Program-made: the position numbers and the translations under genes
Source: Astrothelium macrocarpum
Lineage: Eukaryota; Ascomycota; Dothideomycetes; Trypetheliales; Trypetheliaceae
DNA: 64,000 nucleotides
NCBI GenBank assembly: GCA_021030915.1
Contig: JAGEMR010000019.1
Coordinates: 124,001 to 188,000 of the forward strand
Direction of reading: 5' to 3'
Shown: positions 1 to 12,986 of the stretch, piece by piece
How the letters are laid out: each line of letters begins with the position of its first letter
How positions within the stretch are numbered: the stretch's first letter is position 1
The notes under the pieces: model-generated
Seen by the model: the letters and a program-made list of their open reading frames with translations, nothing else
Databases searched by the model: none
Told to the model about the DNA's origin: nothing

Positions 1-3000
1 ATCTCCAGCTTGGCAGCCTCGTCTTCCCCAGTTCTGACTTTTACTCTAGAACCTCCCCCGTCCTTCGTCACAGTAGTACCTTCCAATGTATAGTGCGTTT
101 TAATGTCTGCGCTCAACCAGACCTCAACATTTTCAAGAAGTGGCTGAAGCTCGTAAGGTGACTCGCACTCGGCGTGCTCAAAATATCTATACCAGCGTAA
201 GCATAAAAGCGCGGTGTCGAATCGGAGAATGAGATTGCGTACTTTAAAAGTGCATTTGCACGACCTCGAAAGTCCTGCGTGAGCTCATGGTCGTGTTCAA
301 GTGGTTGGCGAGCTTCTGTCTCTATCAAGACTTCCTCGAATAGAAACGAGTCGCAGCCTTGATTACGAAGCAAATCTGCAACCTTTTTCGAGGTGTCAAA
401 ATCGAAGTCTAGAAAGGTGTGAGCGTCAGAGAAGATGTCGAACAGATCCTGCCGGTCGTTGACATAGAAACTTCCAATCGAGCAAAGCTTACGCGAGCAC
501 GTTGGCGTGCGGCACGGCCAGCATTTTTTATTGTCTAGTCGTCCTAGCTCCTTGTCGTTCTGCCGTAGGCGGGCGATTTCTAGCAGAAGCTCCTTTATGT
601 AATGGTATCCGTCTTCGTCTTCCATAGGGGTGTCCGTTGTTGATATCAGCAAGTCAGTGACCAGCATGTCCATGGTTGCATTCGGCACTTCTAACGTGTC
701 TCGGAACAGATCGCGATATTGATTTAACGAGGGCATGAGGGCATGCTTGTGCCGCAGAACCGACCTGGTCCAGATGCAGTCCTCGAGTGACAGCCACTGG
801 CCGCTCTGGTCATTGATACCACGGAGAAAGATGAGTGGGCACTTCTTGAAAGCGTTTCTGTCGAAACGGTCAGCCAGTCGCTATTCTCTGGGCGTGGACA
901 CATGCGTTATCTTTCCTGGCCAGCTGCGACGGCAACTCTCAATTCTCTCATAGAGCCGATACACTCGCTTCGGATTGTCGCTCTTGTTTTTCTGCATCAA
1001 CGCCAAGTCGGCAAGTAGTTCGTCGATGCCAGCATTTGGAAGTTTGAGAACGTCAGTGAAGAAGGCTTTTGCTGTCGGTGCATGCCGCTCCACGATGCGA
1101 CGAATGGCAGCCTTGCTCTCCAGCTCAAGCTCATTCTGCGAAAATTCGTTGTCGTCCCACACGCACTGAGCTGGCGTTTTCCACTCGAGGGCAGAACCCG
1201 ATAAAGACGGCATGGCAATACAGGCGGTTTTGTCATCGACGCTGAATCTGTTCTCGATCAGCAACATTTCATTCAGCATACTACACTGTACTCACGTGTC
1301 TGCGCAGTAATTGTGTAGAAACACATAGACTTCAGTGACATCTACCATAGTCGTCGACTCATCGTCCCTAAGTTGTTTGAGATATTCTAAAGCTTCGGTA
1401 CTCGTCGCGTTTGGGACTTTCAAGATCTCTCGAAACAACCGATCTAGTTCATGGCCGTAGACTGGGTGTAAGGCAGGCTTGGACGAGAAACCTTTGGGTC
1501 CATACCAGACACAGCTTTTCAGACGCTCATACTGGTCGTTCGGAAGATTGACAAAATCATTACCAAACGCTTTCCTATTGACGACAGTCAGTATTATCAG
1601 TCGGCTCCAGGTTGTTCGAGCACCTCGAACGAAGACCGCCAATCAAGTAGTTGTGCACACTTACTTGACCTTCTTCTCCTCGGTAGGCGAGAAAGCTAGT
1701 AATTGGATCGCTAGGTAAAGCTGTTTTGACTTGTTGACGTCTGTATGCTCCTTGAAGCCCAACTGGTTGAGTACCCACAAATAAAAGTCGAGTCCCTCAT
1801 GCAGTCCGACACCTAAGCTGGATAAAAATTTCCAGTCCTTCGAGTCGCCGCTGGGCAAAGCCAGGAAATGGCAGTCGTCGGCATTACCAAACGCTTGCAT
1901 CTTTTCCACAAGTGTGGGCATGGGGATGTAGGTTTTGCGCAAAGCAACTCGACTTCCCGACTTACACATGAATTTATGGTCTGCTAGTATATCTCTCGCC
2001 ATGTTCGTTATGTCCTTGTTGTAAAGACTCCAGTGCTGATACAAGATAGTCAAGACCTGGTCGCTTTTATGATCCAACAACCATTCGAAGTCTTTGTGTA
2101 GCCTATTGGAATAAGTTGCGATGAAACGAGGGGCTAGCGCCACGCTGGCTGTCTCGCTCAACCATCTCGCGAACTTGGCTTTTTCAAAAGGATTGAGTTC
2201 TGTAAAGTAGTGGCCGTCCAGAAAGTATGCCTTGCTGTAACCGGAGGAAAGCTGTTGCAGCTCGCCACCAACAGAAATATCAGCATATGTCGAGACACCG
2301 TCCTGGAATTGCTTGCTGGCGGGACACTCAAAGCGTATCTCGTCCATGTCGCCGGGCTGCAAATGCTTTCGCATCTTGTAGAGGTACTTGAGTTGGGCGA
2401 TGACATGAACAGCCTCTGCCGAGTCAAACTTGGCGTGGTAGTCGAGAATACGCTTGACGACATTGGGGACGTCACAGTCCTTTACTCCGAGGAGTCGAAA
2501 AAGCTTTCTCCTCTTGGGGCAGGCACAAGCTTCTTCGTCGACCAGGGACAATGGCAGTCCAGACGGAATGGCTGTCCCCATGCTCGCCGGAAAGTAGATT
2601 GGATTATCTTCAGAGGGGGGGCAGCGCCAGGTCCCGTCGGCCAGTGGGATGAGAGTAATTCTTTTTAAGTCTTTTGCATACTTTTTGTTGCCCCTGGGCT
2701 CCTGCGGCTTGAGAATTACCTCGGCGAGATCCGAGCACCAATTTTTGCTTCGCATTCTGGTGTGAAGCAAGCTCTCATCGTGCAGCTCCTGGAGCTTGTC
2801 GCACACCCACCTCCAGTTAGGGGCGGTGACGCCCAACAACGAGAGCGCCTCGCGGACCGATTTGGGATAATCGGGGGAGACGAAGTCGCTCAATTGCCCA
2901 AACATCGGCTCACCATTGCGATCGTGCGCCCAGTCCAAGAACATGAGACAATTTGGCTGCCCAACGCTGCCGGTTCGGTCCTTGATGACGAGCGCTCTGC

Positions 3001-4406
3001 TGAGCTGCTTATTTATGCTCTTTGTTATCCTCCACCAGTACGTGCTCAAACCACTGGTATTGTGGCTGAGGTAGAGCGGCCACGTCTTTGCTAGCTCATC
3101 CAAGTCCGAGTTCCTATTGAAGTTAAAGTTATCGATAGCTGCCTCAAAGGCGTGTGGAATCGCGTCTGCAATGTTTATGTTCCAATAGTTGTCTTCATCG
3201 ACCGATTGTCGACTCGACGTGGTGAGGAAATCTGCCTGAATACCAAACTATGCACAGCATTAGCAGAAGCATTCGAGCCACCACAACGTATCGCACTTTG
3301 AACCCAAAGTTCCCAAGAGGCAGGTACGCAAAGACAAAGTTCTGCTTCCGTATCAAGGGTATATACGTGCCCGATTCCCTCTTCACCGGAAAGGCCAGCA
3401 CAACGTCAGTCTTTGCAATGCCTGGTCGTCGAGTTTCGGTCCCGTCAAAATCAGCGGTGAACCGGTGTTTGTACAAGCGGTGCATTGTGTTGGCATCTTC
3501 GTCTTTGAGCGACACGATGCCAGAATCAGGCGTCCAGTTGACGCGCCGAAAGCGTTTCGAGATGGCCGGCCCGTCATCCAAGGAGGACTTGAATAGCCTG
3601 AGATGGAATCGTTCTATACGCCGCAGAAAAAGAATGAGGATAGGGTCGATTACGTCGACGTCCTTTTCGAGCGCAGTTGAGAAGTCTATTGACTGGTCGC
3701 AGATGCGGTCCAGGACGATGGTCGTCTGATGTTTTTCCTCGTAGTCGTCAAAAAAGTCTTCGTCCCACTGCGGCGTAATCATGCCAAGCGCTCTCGTCTG
3801 ATCCAGCTGAAAGTAGTAAGGGGGGAGAGCGTATGTGTGCTCGATTGGCTAGCTTAAAGACGGACTTAAAGCCGATGCCTTTTTCGCCCGTGTATCCTTG
3901 GCCGGGTGTTTTGGAACTCCGGCCTGTCCGACATAGCGCCTGAATGTTCTCTCTGGAGAAACCCTCTTCGTTGCATTCGATCTTAACATGTTTGGGAAAG
4001 ACGGTGATAGACACTGTTGGTGTCTCGCTCTCGGTATACTTGTTGTCGTCGGCATTCTGAATGACTTCCATCAGGAACCGGGCGCGGCTCGTATACAGGT
4101 CGGTTGATATGCTATGGAGGAGTTATTTCCATTACATGGCGAACGTCCTAGAGGACCACAGCGGAGCTCTCACATTTTCAGTGCCTTTGCCAAGTCTTCT
4201 CGAATCTCCTCGCTGCCTCTGATCGCTTGCAGCATGCCCTTGCGACCATTTTCTGCCTCCTCTTCTGCTTCTCGCCTGAATGCATCTGTAAAGGTCCCTT
4301 TGCGCCGCGCCAGCTCTTCGATGGCTGCGCGTGCGTCTTCTGTAGTCGTCACAGAGTCTGTATTTTTGTCCATATCGCCACAGCTCTGGACGTGATAAAT
4401 GTGCAA
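1..4406 (-). CDS. HSP90-like ATPase, NO VEIN/sacsin type (partial at window edge, frameshifted)
   Basis: Large multi-exon gene running off the left edge. Exons read 4406-4174, 4111-3297, 3247-1665, 1574-1296, 1247-about 900, about 857-243 and 186 to beyond 1. The 3' splice choice near 857-902 is uncertain. The start could also be the in-frame ATG at 4373. Exon 2 carries the GHKL/HSP90 ATP-binding signatures: FLMEVIQNADDNKY (Asn that binds Mg-ATP) and the glycine motif GYTGEKGIGFKSVFK. This is the N-terminal ATPase arrangement of fungal NO VEIN/sacsin-like proteins. The downstream part is long and mostly helical, and contains a module seen three times (around 1500, 1170 and 780) with a C-[VI]-W followed about 30-45 residues later by [VL]PNA. 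Between the ATPase motif and the rest, a run of six G (3820-3825) shifts the frame by one, and no convincing intron repairs it. The cellular role is unknown. Family assignment is firm; intactness is doubtful. Confidence 0.8.
3820..3825 (-). other. Homopolymer frameshift in the HSP90-like gene
   Basis: Six consecutive G on the + strand (C on the coding strand). Upstream reading gives ...ANRAHIRSPP; the family-like continuation PPYYFQLDQTRALG lies one base out of frame. An intron ending at the CTTTCAG just downstream would delete conserved ATPase residues and has no good donor. This is either a real mutation or a base-count error. Confidence 0.6.
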
Positions 4407-5695
4407 ACGAAAGATGTTAAAAGAATGGACTCAACGAAGACAGAAATGACTGAACTATGAAGCGTCATGTCACCACGCGTCTGGTCTCAGCGGTCGCTAG
4501 CCATGATGTTTCAAAAGGAGCTGCGAACGCCCCCACGGCGGCACAGCAATGCAGCAGCAGCAAGGCTGAAACCTACGGGGGCACCTACACCTGGAGTAGT
4601 TATACCGGTTGGCTATGTTATTGATCGTTTCGTTGACGCCGTCAATTGCCGCTTCAGCGCCTTTCCCCTGCTCCATCGCGATATTCGATCGATCTGTAAT
4701 GGGGAGGCTGCGTGGAGAAGGTGTGCGCTCGCCCACAGGGAGGATGACAGCCAGGCATTCGGCCAAAATGGGTGGAACAAGTCTTACATAAGGTACCTAT
4801 TAGGTAGTTCCCGTAGCAACCCCACCTAAATAAGGTTGCACGAACACTTCCGAGTGTATCACTGTGCTGCTCTTAAGCAGACGCTTATCATTAAAGATAC
4901 TTACTCGCCTTCTAATCGTCGATCTCCGAGCGAAGTGCTTCGAACACTTGATTATCCTCGTACGTCTCAAGCTACCTATCCAGGCCGACATTGAATTCTC
5001 ACCCACGTGTTTATTGCGGCTATTCTTTGATGGGTCACATTCAGCTTTCCGCTGGTGCAAGGAGATGATTTTGGGATGCTGGGCACCTATGTTGGGTTTT
5101 CTGTAACTGAGAGGCTGTCACGGGACGGTTCTCTGGTCGAGCAACGTATTGCTTAGATTGATAGAGCACCCATTGACCAAGTGTTGGATGTGGATCTGTT
5201 CTGTGACTATTGCCAGCAAGCTTGTCGAATGCATGTTAGCTTCTGCTCATTTCTAATTTCTAATATTGATGCCGAAGATCTAGACTCTTCAGGCTAATAG
5301 TAGTGATCTAAATATGAGTATATGAACTTGCTATAAGTGGTTATGGACGCTGTAGAACTTGTGAGAAAGCCAGAAACAATCCGAAATGCATATACACGTC
5401 AGTTTTGGACATGAGACAATAATAACGTGTAATATTAATTAAAGGCTATGTCAGAAGAAGTAATGCTAAGCTTGGAATTATGACATGATAGACCAGACTT
5501 TGCTACATCGAAGCAATAACAATTCAGAGCCTGAAAAGTCGAGACATACCTACTAAAACCGTATCTTCATGATTAATTGTCGCGAAAGTTGACAAGCCGT
5601 TGCCACCATGTTCCGTCACTCCTTGGAATACACACATCGCGAAACACAGCATTCCGAATCCAAACCAGATATCATGTAGCCGGAGAAATGAGAGA
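4407..5695. other. Intergenic, no gene seen
   Basis: Lies between the start of the HSP90-like gene and the 3' end of the Spo71-like gene. Only short open frames without family resemblance or splice support. The part near 5250-5560 is A+T-rich and probably holds the Spo71-like 3' UTR. Confidence 0.5.
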
Positions 5696-8600
5696 TCACT
5701 TCTTTTCCAGAAGCCTCACATCCTCTTCCGCCTGCAATCGCTCAATCTCCCCCGCAATACTCATGACCCAGTGATCTCTCTCCGCGCGACTTCTCGTCTT
5801 AAACACAATACTCCGTCCCGGCACGCCCAGGCTACTGACCAACTTCAACCTCTGCTGCCGCTGCTCAAACCCCTCCTTCCTGCCCTGCTTCCCACTACCC
5901 TGCTGGTCCCCCGGCGTGCGAAACAAATTCTTCTTCCTCCCATGCCACACCACAAAGCACGTCGCCGTATCCTCATCGCGACTCGTCCACCCATCCCCAT
6001 ACATCCTTGGCAACGCATGCCTCCCGGGCTTATTCGCATCAAACGTGCGATTCTGATACAGCAGATCGTTCTCCGCCGCAAACCCGCTGTACAAATAGCA
6101 CCCCTGCAGCGCAATCGCGCCGATCCGATCTTGATGGATATGCGCCGTTTCCCGACCCGACCGCGACCGCGGCGTGTCCCGGAAAATCAGCAGCTGGCCC
6201 GGCACCAGCACGACGGTGCAGCGCGCGAAGACACCGTGGCGCCGCGGCTTGCGGTACAGCGTACCCGTCATGAGGACAGTGCGGCAGCCCGCGATGCCGC
6301 AGAGGTGGTAGAGCTCGGGCGACGCGGTGGACTGGCCGACTTCCCATTTCTTGGCGAACTGGCCGACGTCGGCTTCGGATTCCTCGTCGATGTTGAGGGC
6401 GTGGAAGTTGGTGCGGCGCACGGATTTGTAGAGGCCGAGGTCGGCATCGACGCGGAGCGTCCAGTACTTGATGAGCTGGCGGAGGCGCTGGATCCATTCG
6501 GATTTGGTGGACTGGTTGTAGGCTTGGAGGCGGATGATTAGGTTGTTGCGGAGGACGAGCTCGAATGTGCGGGAGTCGTCGACTTGGGCGGTGGCGCCGT
6601 CGTCGTTTTGGCTGTCGTTGACTTCTTGGTGGAATTCGACGTCGGAACCGGAGTCGACTTGGTTATCGACGGGAGTAGCACCTCGAACGAAGTTGCGAAC
6701 GCGGGTGATGTCTGTGAGTTTAATGATGCCGTCGCAGCTGAGAAGCGTGTCGGTGCTACGTTGAGCTTCATCGAGAGCTTCGCGGTCACGCAGTTGGACG
6801 TCGTCAGATGGATTGCCGGTATATGAATCCAACCATGCTACCTTTCCCTGCTGGTCAAGATCGTACGGATCGACGGCATATATTATGGGCGTTTGATCTG
6901 CTATTTCATGTGCACTGGGCACTTTTGTGCCCTGGCGCATCGGCATTTTGGGCGGTGGGGGTGGGTTGACCTTTGCCGGTCGAGCAAACGTTAGGAATTG
7001 GCTATGAGTGGAAAAGTACAGCCGTTTGAAGAACATTCGTCCTAGTCTTTGATCTTGCCCTTTCAACGACGTAAGTCGAATAAGAAACCCTTCCACGGGC
7101 GGGGGTTCTTTTATTAATCGTCCTCCCGAGTCTTTAACGACTGTTGGATAGTGCTGCTTAGGTCGCAATTCAAGATCATGGGATTGTTGCATCGCGATCG
7201 TACCATACATTTTGCGTTCATTCGCTCCATGGATCCATTCTAGGCGATCATATCTTTTCCATGCCAATCCAATTTGGTGTTCATGTGTCCATGATCCAAC
7301 GATATCTTTCCATTGGGACGATGTTTGTAGCATATTGACACATCGTTCAACAATATTTCCAGCGACAGCTTGTTCTTCCTCGAGTGTCTTTGCAATTGCT
7401 GCTTCATCACCATCTGCGGCTTGAGCTGTGTCTCTTGATGCTTCCAGCTTTTCAAAGGGATTTGCCAGAACCAGTTGGACGCTTAAATCAGGAACAATCA
7501 CTTGAAGAGTATTGTTGCGATACCAGCCACCAATGTTGCGTAGAAATGTGTACCATTCCATAGAATCGGCACCAGATTGAGGTTGCATGATGAAAATCCT
7601 TGTCCCTTTGCGTTCAGATTTCCATAACACAACAGTCTTGTCCAAAGACGAATATAGGTTTACACCGGTTAACCTTGGGCTCAATGGAATCTCATACAAC
7701 GGGCGCTTACGCACATGTTCTTGCTCCAAGGCTGGAATGACTCTTGTCTTGTACATTTGTAATTTGAAGCCAGCTTCTTCGTCACCAGTGGCTGCTCGAC
7801 AAACCACCATCAGTTCCCTCCACTTCTCCAAGGTTCGAGATTCAATTTTCTGGCTGCTATTCTCATCATAGTCTTTTGGTAATTCCTCTTGACTCCAATC
7901 GACGCGGATCAGCATTCGCTCCATTTTCATGATTTGCCCTTGATTGCGAGTCGAGCTTCGAATGTTGCGCAATGTCCGTTGTCGACTAACTTGCGCGAGC
8001 TTCGCTTTCATCTGGAGCTCATTTTTGACCAATTGATCTGACATATTGAAACGCACCGCTCCGAGAGACTTTTTTCGAGCCGCTTTGGATGGGATGGGTT
8101 CTATCGTCGGGACCTCGGCAAGCACGTCATCATCCGAACGATTTGGCGCTGGTTTGGATGATAATCCAACCATAGATTTGAGCTTTCGAGATGCCGAGCT
8201 CCCAGGGCGATCTTTGGATGTGGTTTTGCCTCCTTTGTTATTGACGCTATGCCGTACCAATGATGTCGTCGATGTGGCCGCACCAGGTTGATCTTCGCTA
8301 GGCGAAAGAAGATCTCCTGATACACTTTCGCCGCTCGACTTTGAGCCAGACCCAATATGAACATCACCATTCTCCTGCGCGCCTGCTGAATTCCGAGCAC
8401 CAATGACTGCATCATTGCTTTTCTGCCGCTTTGATATGATTTGCTCTGCGGCTGTGTGGAAAGATGGTGCCTCAGATTGCTGACGATTCTTATCTCTTCC
8501 CTTCTGAGGTTTCAGATCACCTCGAGGTGCCGTGTCTTCTGCCAATTGTGTTGTCCTTGCATCCTCGTATCTTGTCTCTTCTCGCCTTGGTCTCTTCGAC

Positions 8601-9118
8601 GGTGATCCTTCTTCTACAACTGGGGGAGGATGCGGACTAGATCTGCTCGCTTCGATGGCAGGTGGTGACTTCGTAGTCGTAATCTGTGGACTGGATGCTC
8701 CATCCTCGTCTTCCTCCTCTTCTGCAAAGTCAAGTTCACTTGACTGTTTAAATGTTTGTCCATAGACAGCCGACACGCTTGGCCCGTCAAGACCGGTGAG
8801 TTGTCTTTGTTTAGATATGCTACCACTCGCACGAAACGATGGTCGACGTAAAGAGTCGGAGAGACCAAGTTGATGTTTGTACCAGTCGCGTCGATGTGAT
8901 TTGAGCCAGCCTTCAGGAATAGGTCCAATGAAACAACGTCGAGTTGTCAGATGCAGATGTTCGGGAGGTGAATGTCTCTATCCAAAATCAGGATTAAGCC
9001 GCTCTTCCAGAGTGCTACGACTTACAAGTCTCCGTGCTGTATGAGAGTCTGGATCTAGAGTTGCAGGGTCTGATTGCGAATGGCGTAGAGTGGAAGGTCC
9101 AAGTTGTGGGGAAGTCAT
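5696..9118 (-). CDS. Spo71/Mug56-like double PH-domain protein
   Basis: Two exons: 9118-9026 and 8977-5696, with a 48-nt intron (donor GTAAGT, phase 0), giving 1124 residues. The start is the only ATG that splices in frame into the conserved N-terminal box FIGPIPEGWLKSHRRDWY (about residues 46-63), typical of the fungal sporulation-protein N-terminal domain. A long acidic, Ser/Thr/Lys-rich disordered stretch follows (about residues 100-400). Then comes a PH-like region starting near residue 650 (GFLIRLTS...RMFFKRLYFSTHSQFL), a second near residue 950, and a C-terminal PH helix (RAERDHWVMSIAGEIERL). In yeasts, Spo71/Mug56 proteins act at the prospore membrane. A lipid-binding role at a membrane during sporulation is inference for this species. 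Confidence 0.85.
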
Positions 9119-9540
9119 TGGACGTGTGCACAGAAAACGGCGATAAACATTACAAACTTGCTACTGATTTAATACGTAGTAGAAAAGTATAGAATCGAAA
9201 TTGTAGAGAAACAAGGGGTTAAGGACTGAGGTGGACTGGCGGCAGGCAATTACAGCAGTTGCCAATCACTCCCCAAATCCTCCAAGCCACGGATCGGATC
9301 GTCTAGAATCTTGGTAGAATCCCCGTGCACATCGTTCGCCTAGCATCCCCGAGTGTAAATATTATCGCACCATTTTTTTGGCGTTTCAAGAAAAAGCACG
9401 CAATTAATTCAGTAAAATTACCTTCAATCAAGAAGCTGATGCATCTTAAGATTGTCATAATGTTATGCACCATGGATGTACAAACATGGCGGATGTACCG
9501 AATATGCTAAGAAGCTAAGGTACCCACACCAATCAGAGTA

Positions 9541-9561
9541 AGGTAGGTAGGTAGGTAGGCG
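9541..9561. repeat. (TAGG)n microsatellite
   Basis: About five tandem copies of the tetramer AGGT/TAGG. Simple-sequence repeat with no associated gene feature. Confidence 0.8.
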
Positions 9562-11295
9562 AAGAATATCTCTTTAGCCCCAGTCCCTTCATGATGGCCA
9601 TCACCCAAGTCAAATTCGATAGCACATCAAAACAGAGTATCAGTTAATGCTTTATTTACCCAGTTTCCTGTTGATGAACAGCCATAAACTGATAAAATCA
9701 CATCTGGTTATACAGAGCAAATCGTTACCGACTAAATCGTCAATAACACTCAGAAGATCAACAAATCTCTCTATTGATGTTGGCTTTTCCATACAGGAGT
9801 GCCGCTACCAGGTCTATGGAAATAAAGAGGGTAACAATGTTACAAAAGGAAAATGGTTTCGAATCACACAGTAAAGTCTAGTTCTGGATACTGTCAGGGA
9901 AGAAATGGAAAGGATTGGATCACGATTTGCACATCAGCTGAATGAGAAGCAGGAATTGATTACGTAGGCGGGACGAATTTCGTCGGACGATGTGGAAGGC
10001 CTGGTTGATGAATAATAAATGCTACGCCTGCATGAGGCATAGCTGATGGTATCATCGATCACACGATTTGACCAAGGGGGTTTATAAGTTTACGAAGCTC
10101 GTAGAGCATCCTCATTCACGTACGTCTCTGTCCATCGTCTCTTCTCTTCTCTAGCAAGGCCAAGAATCGAGATGAACGAGAAATATGAGTCGAGATGATT
10201 CGCATTTCAGTGTGCCGTGCAGATCGGTAACCACATCAGACAATGCAGGACTAACAACTGTAGAGAAGTTATTCCCAAAGCGACATTCGAACGCAGCTAT
10301 ACCTTTCCTTACAATCCAAGGACAAGATACCAAATGCACCACAGAACGAATGCTGTCAATATGTGGACAATCCGACGATTCATCGATTGGTCCACTCGAT
10401 TGGAGTTGTGGGATTTTATGACTGAAACAACAACAATCTTAGAAGGAAAAGCACAGCACGAATGGAAATTGAACACAATGGAGAACCCCCTCGCCTTGGA
10501 CTCCACGGAGCAACATACTAGTTGGTTTCACGGATAAAAATTTCTCTGGATGATAAAGTCCGATTCTGCATCGATCAATTACATTCTTAAAAACTTCGAA
10601 GCATTAGAAATCAGAAGTTAACAAAAATAAAGAGAGGTCATGAACAACAAGAGCCAGTCTTGAGAAACGGTTATTGCGCAATAAAAGGCATTTGCTGATC
10701 ATGAGAAAGCAATCGACGGATTTGGGAAAGCGGTCTGTTCTTTTGCTGGCATGACTTCCTAGCAGAGACCCCACCACCCCTACAGCATCTCATGGAACGT
10801 CGTGGAAACTTCAAATTGGAGCAATTTGAAGTCGCTGACATTTTCCTGACAAACCATAGCCAACAAGGAAAGTGGGGTCCCCCCAAGTGATGTCTTGTTT
10901 ACGAACTGGCGCTGCAGGGAGACGAGCTGAGTTGAAGGGACAAGATGAGTCTAACCAATCGAGGAATGAATCCAAACCACCAGATGTTAGTTTCACATAG
11001 AGTCACCAATCGGACTATGCTGATCCCGTCATCCGATGGACGGAGCTCTTCACCTTCCGCGCATTACAACCCTCATTTTTAAATTTAATACCTGGAGAAA
11101 GGAGTGACTGACTAATTCGAACTCCGAGTGGATGACAAATGAGACCGAAAAACGAAAGAAGAAAGCGAAAACGAAGCATGCTTATCCTTCAGGATCATGG
11201 GCTGAAACATGGCAAGGTAAATGGCAGAATGGCGGGGCACACTCACCCAGATGTGGGGTGAAATTGGTGTTGCATCACCTGAAGATCTAGGTACT

Positions 11296-11303
11296 TATAT
11301 ATA
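11296..11303 (+). promoter_or_regulatory. TATA-like element of the GST gene
   Basis: TATATATA about 106 nt before the ATG of the downstream gene, at a distance and orientation suitable for a core promoter. Based on sequence only. Confidence 0.45.
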
Positions 11304-11408
11304 CGTTCTTGTGCCTAGCCAATACTCTCATTGAATCCTCAATTTTGAATCATCTCCATTGACATCAAAACTTTTCTGTCGTCATTAATAACCACGAATT
11401 TGGTCAAA

Positions 11409-12295
11409 ATGTCTCTCAAGCCCATTACCCTCTACTCCCATGCCTCTGTAAGCAAACACTCAAAACATTCCGTTAGGTTTTCCACTCTAATATGAGATTA
11501 TAGGGCCCAAACCCATGGCGTGTTGCCATTATCCTCGAAGAGCTCGGCGTTCCCTATGAAAGCAAGTTTCTAGAATTTGGTGAATTAAAGTCAGAGCCTT
11601 TCATCTCCATCAACCCAAACGGTCGTGTCCCCGCAATCGAGGACCCCAACACCGGTTTCAAGCTCTTTGAGGTATGCTAGATACACGATTCAAAACACCA
11701 TAATAAGCAGGGCTGAATATCAATCATAGTCTGGTGCTATCGTCGAGTATCTTCTCGAGAAATACGACAAGGACCACAAGCTCGAATACACCTCTGAGCC
11801 GGAGAAATACCTTGCCAAATCCTGGGCATTCTTCCAGATCTCTGGTCAGGGCCCATACTTTGGCCAGAAAGCCTGGTACGTCTCTTTCTCTGTTGTATTG
11901 CTTTTCCATCTTCGTAGAATTACCCAAGCAAGACAACACGAAAGGAAAAGAACAGATAATTGACTTCCGGGCATCCCAACAGGTTCACGTACTTCCACCA
12001 CGAAAAGAACATCACCTCCGCCATTGAGCGTTACGCCAACGAGATCAAGCGCGTAACCAGCGTCATCGACTCGCACCTTGCCAAGACGGGCAAACCCTAC
12101 CTCGTCGGTGACAAGGTCACGTACGCCGACCTGGCCTTCGTGCCATGGCAGATGGCTGTACCGATGCTACTAGGCGAAGAGGGTCCGCAGCTAGAGAAGG
12201 ATTATCCGCACTATGCAGCGTGGAATCAGCGGTTGATGGAGCGGGAGAGCGTGAAGAAGATTGCAGCGGATAAGGCGAAAGCCATGGGAAAATAA
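11409..12295 (+). CDS. Glutathione S-transferase, Ure2-like class
   Basis: Four exons: 11409-11447, 11504-11671, 11730-11875 and 11983-12295, all with GT..AG and compatible phases, giving 221 residues. The N-terminal thioredoxin-fold half starts KPITLYSHASGPNPWRV and has the FISINPNGRVPAI box that contacts glutathione (cis-Pro in RVPAI). The E-SGAIVEYLLEKY segment is the second glutathione-binding box (Glu/Ser). The C-terminal helical domain is complete (KPYLVGDKVTYADLAFVPW, the folding-nucleus motif). Length matches the usual 215-230 residues. Expected to be cytosolic, conjugating glutathione to electrophiles or acting as a peroxidase. The family is certain; the substrate is unknown. Transcribed away from the Spo71-like gene behind a TATA box. 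Confidence 0.93.
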
Positions 12296-12520
12296 GTATG
12301 AATGTGGAGGTTAGATGAGCAATGAGAATAGGATAGGATAGCCAAGAAATTTAGTTGCTACCACCAAACGCCAGATCTTTGGATTCGTGCTACGTAATCA
12401 TCCTTTGACTACAGAAGAGACCTGCAGATCATGTTGTTTACTGTTCAAAATTTGCCATTGAGCACTGACAGTACATGCACGATTGAAAGCTGCATTCCGG
12501 GCAGATATTGTGCTTGGATA

Positions 12521-12986
12521 CTAGCGATGGAACCCAGCAATCCGTTTCCCCTGGAAGACTTGCGGAGGAGCAGCCATAAGATCTTCCTCTTCCGCCGCCT
12601 TGAACAAACTGACATGGAGCTCGCTCGACTGATGTAGCTTGTATGCTGCTTCGTCTTTGAACCTGTTGCTAATCGACATTTCAAAGCGAGATCAATGTCA
12701 TGCTAGTGCCTGATAGACAGCATCATATTCAGAAAAGCCCGACTTACGTCTCCTTCACAACAATGTTAGGATCCTCTTTGTCAGCTTCCTTATTGACGGA
12801 ATATCCAAGCGTGTTAGGCTCATTCTTCTCTGCGAATTGAGCAAGTTCAGTAAGAAGCTCGATGATCTGCATAGCTTTACTTGGATTCATTTGATTGCAA
12901 AGATAGCGGTGTATGCGTACGCGATCTGCCTTTCCTGGTTTCGCGGTGACGTACGTGACGATCTCTACAATATTCGCAAAAGACAT
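12521..12986 (-). CDS. Small ABM-domain (antibiotic biosynthesis monooxygenase-like) protein
   Basis: Three exons: 12986-12921, 12866-12748 and 12668-12521, giving 110 residues. The first intron (54 nt) is a multiple of three and lacks a stop, so an unspliced reading would wrongly keep 18 residues; removing it joins KPGKADR to IIELLTELAQFAE, as the family requires. The product is a single dimeric alpha+beta barrel: beta strand EIVTYVTAKPGK, helix with ELLTELAQFAEKNEPN, strand TLGYSV, then NRFKDEAAYKLHQSSE with the histidine typical of the family, and a C-terminal GKRIAGF strand. Such proteins are cofactor-free oxygenases or binding proteins; the substrate cannot be inferred. Convergent with the GST gene, the stop codons about 225 bp apart. 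Confidence 0.8.

Larger units (their letters stand above)
9119..11408. other. Long intergenic region (2.3 kb)
   Basis: Between the divergently transcribed Spo71-like and GST genes. No frame looks protein-coding: the longest overlap one another on opposite strands around 10150-10540. It contains a short TAGG microsatellite and, at its right end, the GST promoter. Confidence 0.5.

Noticed and set aside
5600..6541. Plus-strand open frame of 313 codons
   Set aside because: Antisense shadow of the Spo71-like coding exon, with Pro/Arg/Leu-rich composition caused by the opposite strand.
10150..10540. Overlapping frames on both strands in the Spo71/GST interval
   Set aside because: Mutually exclusive, short and without conserved features.
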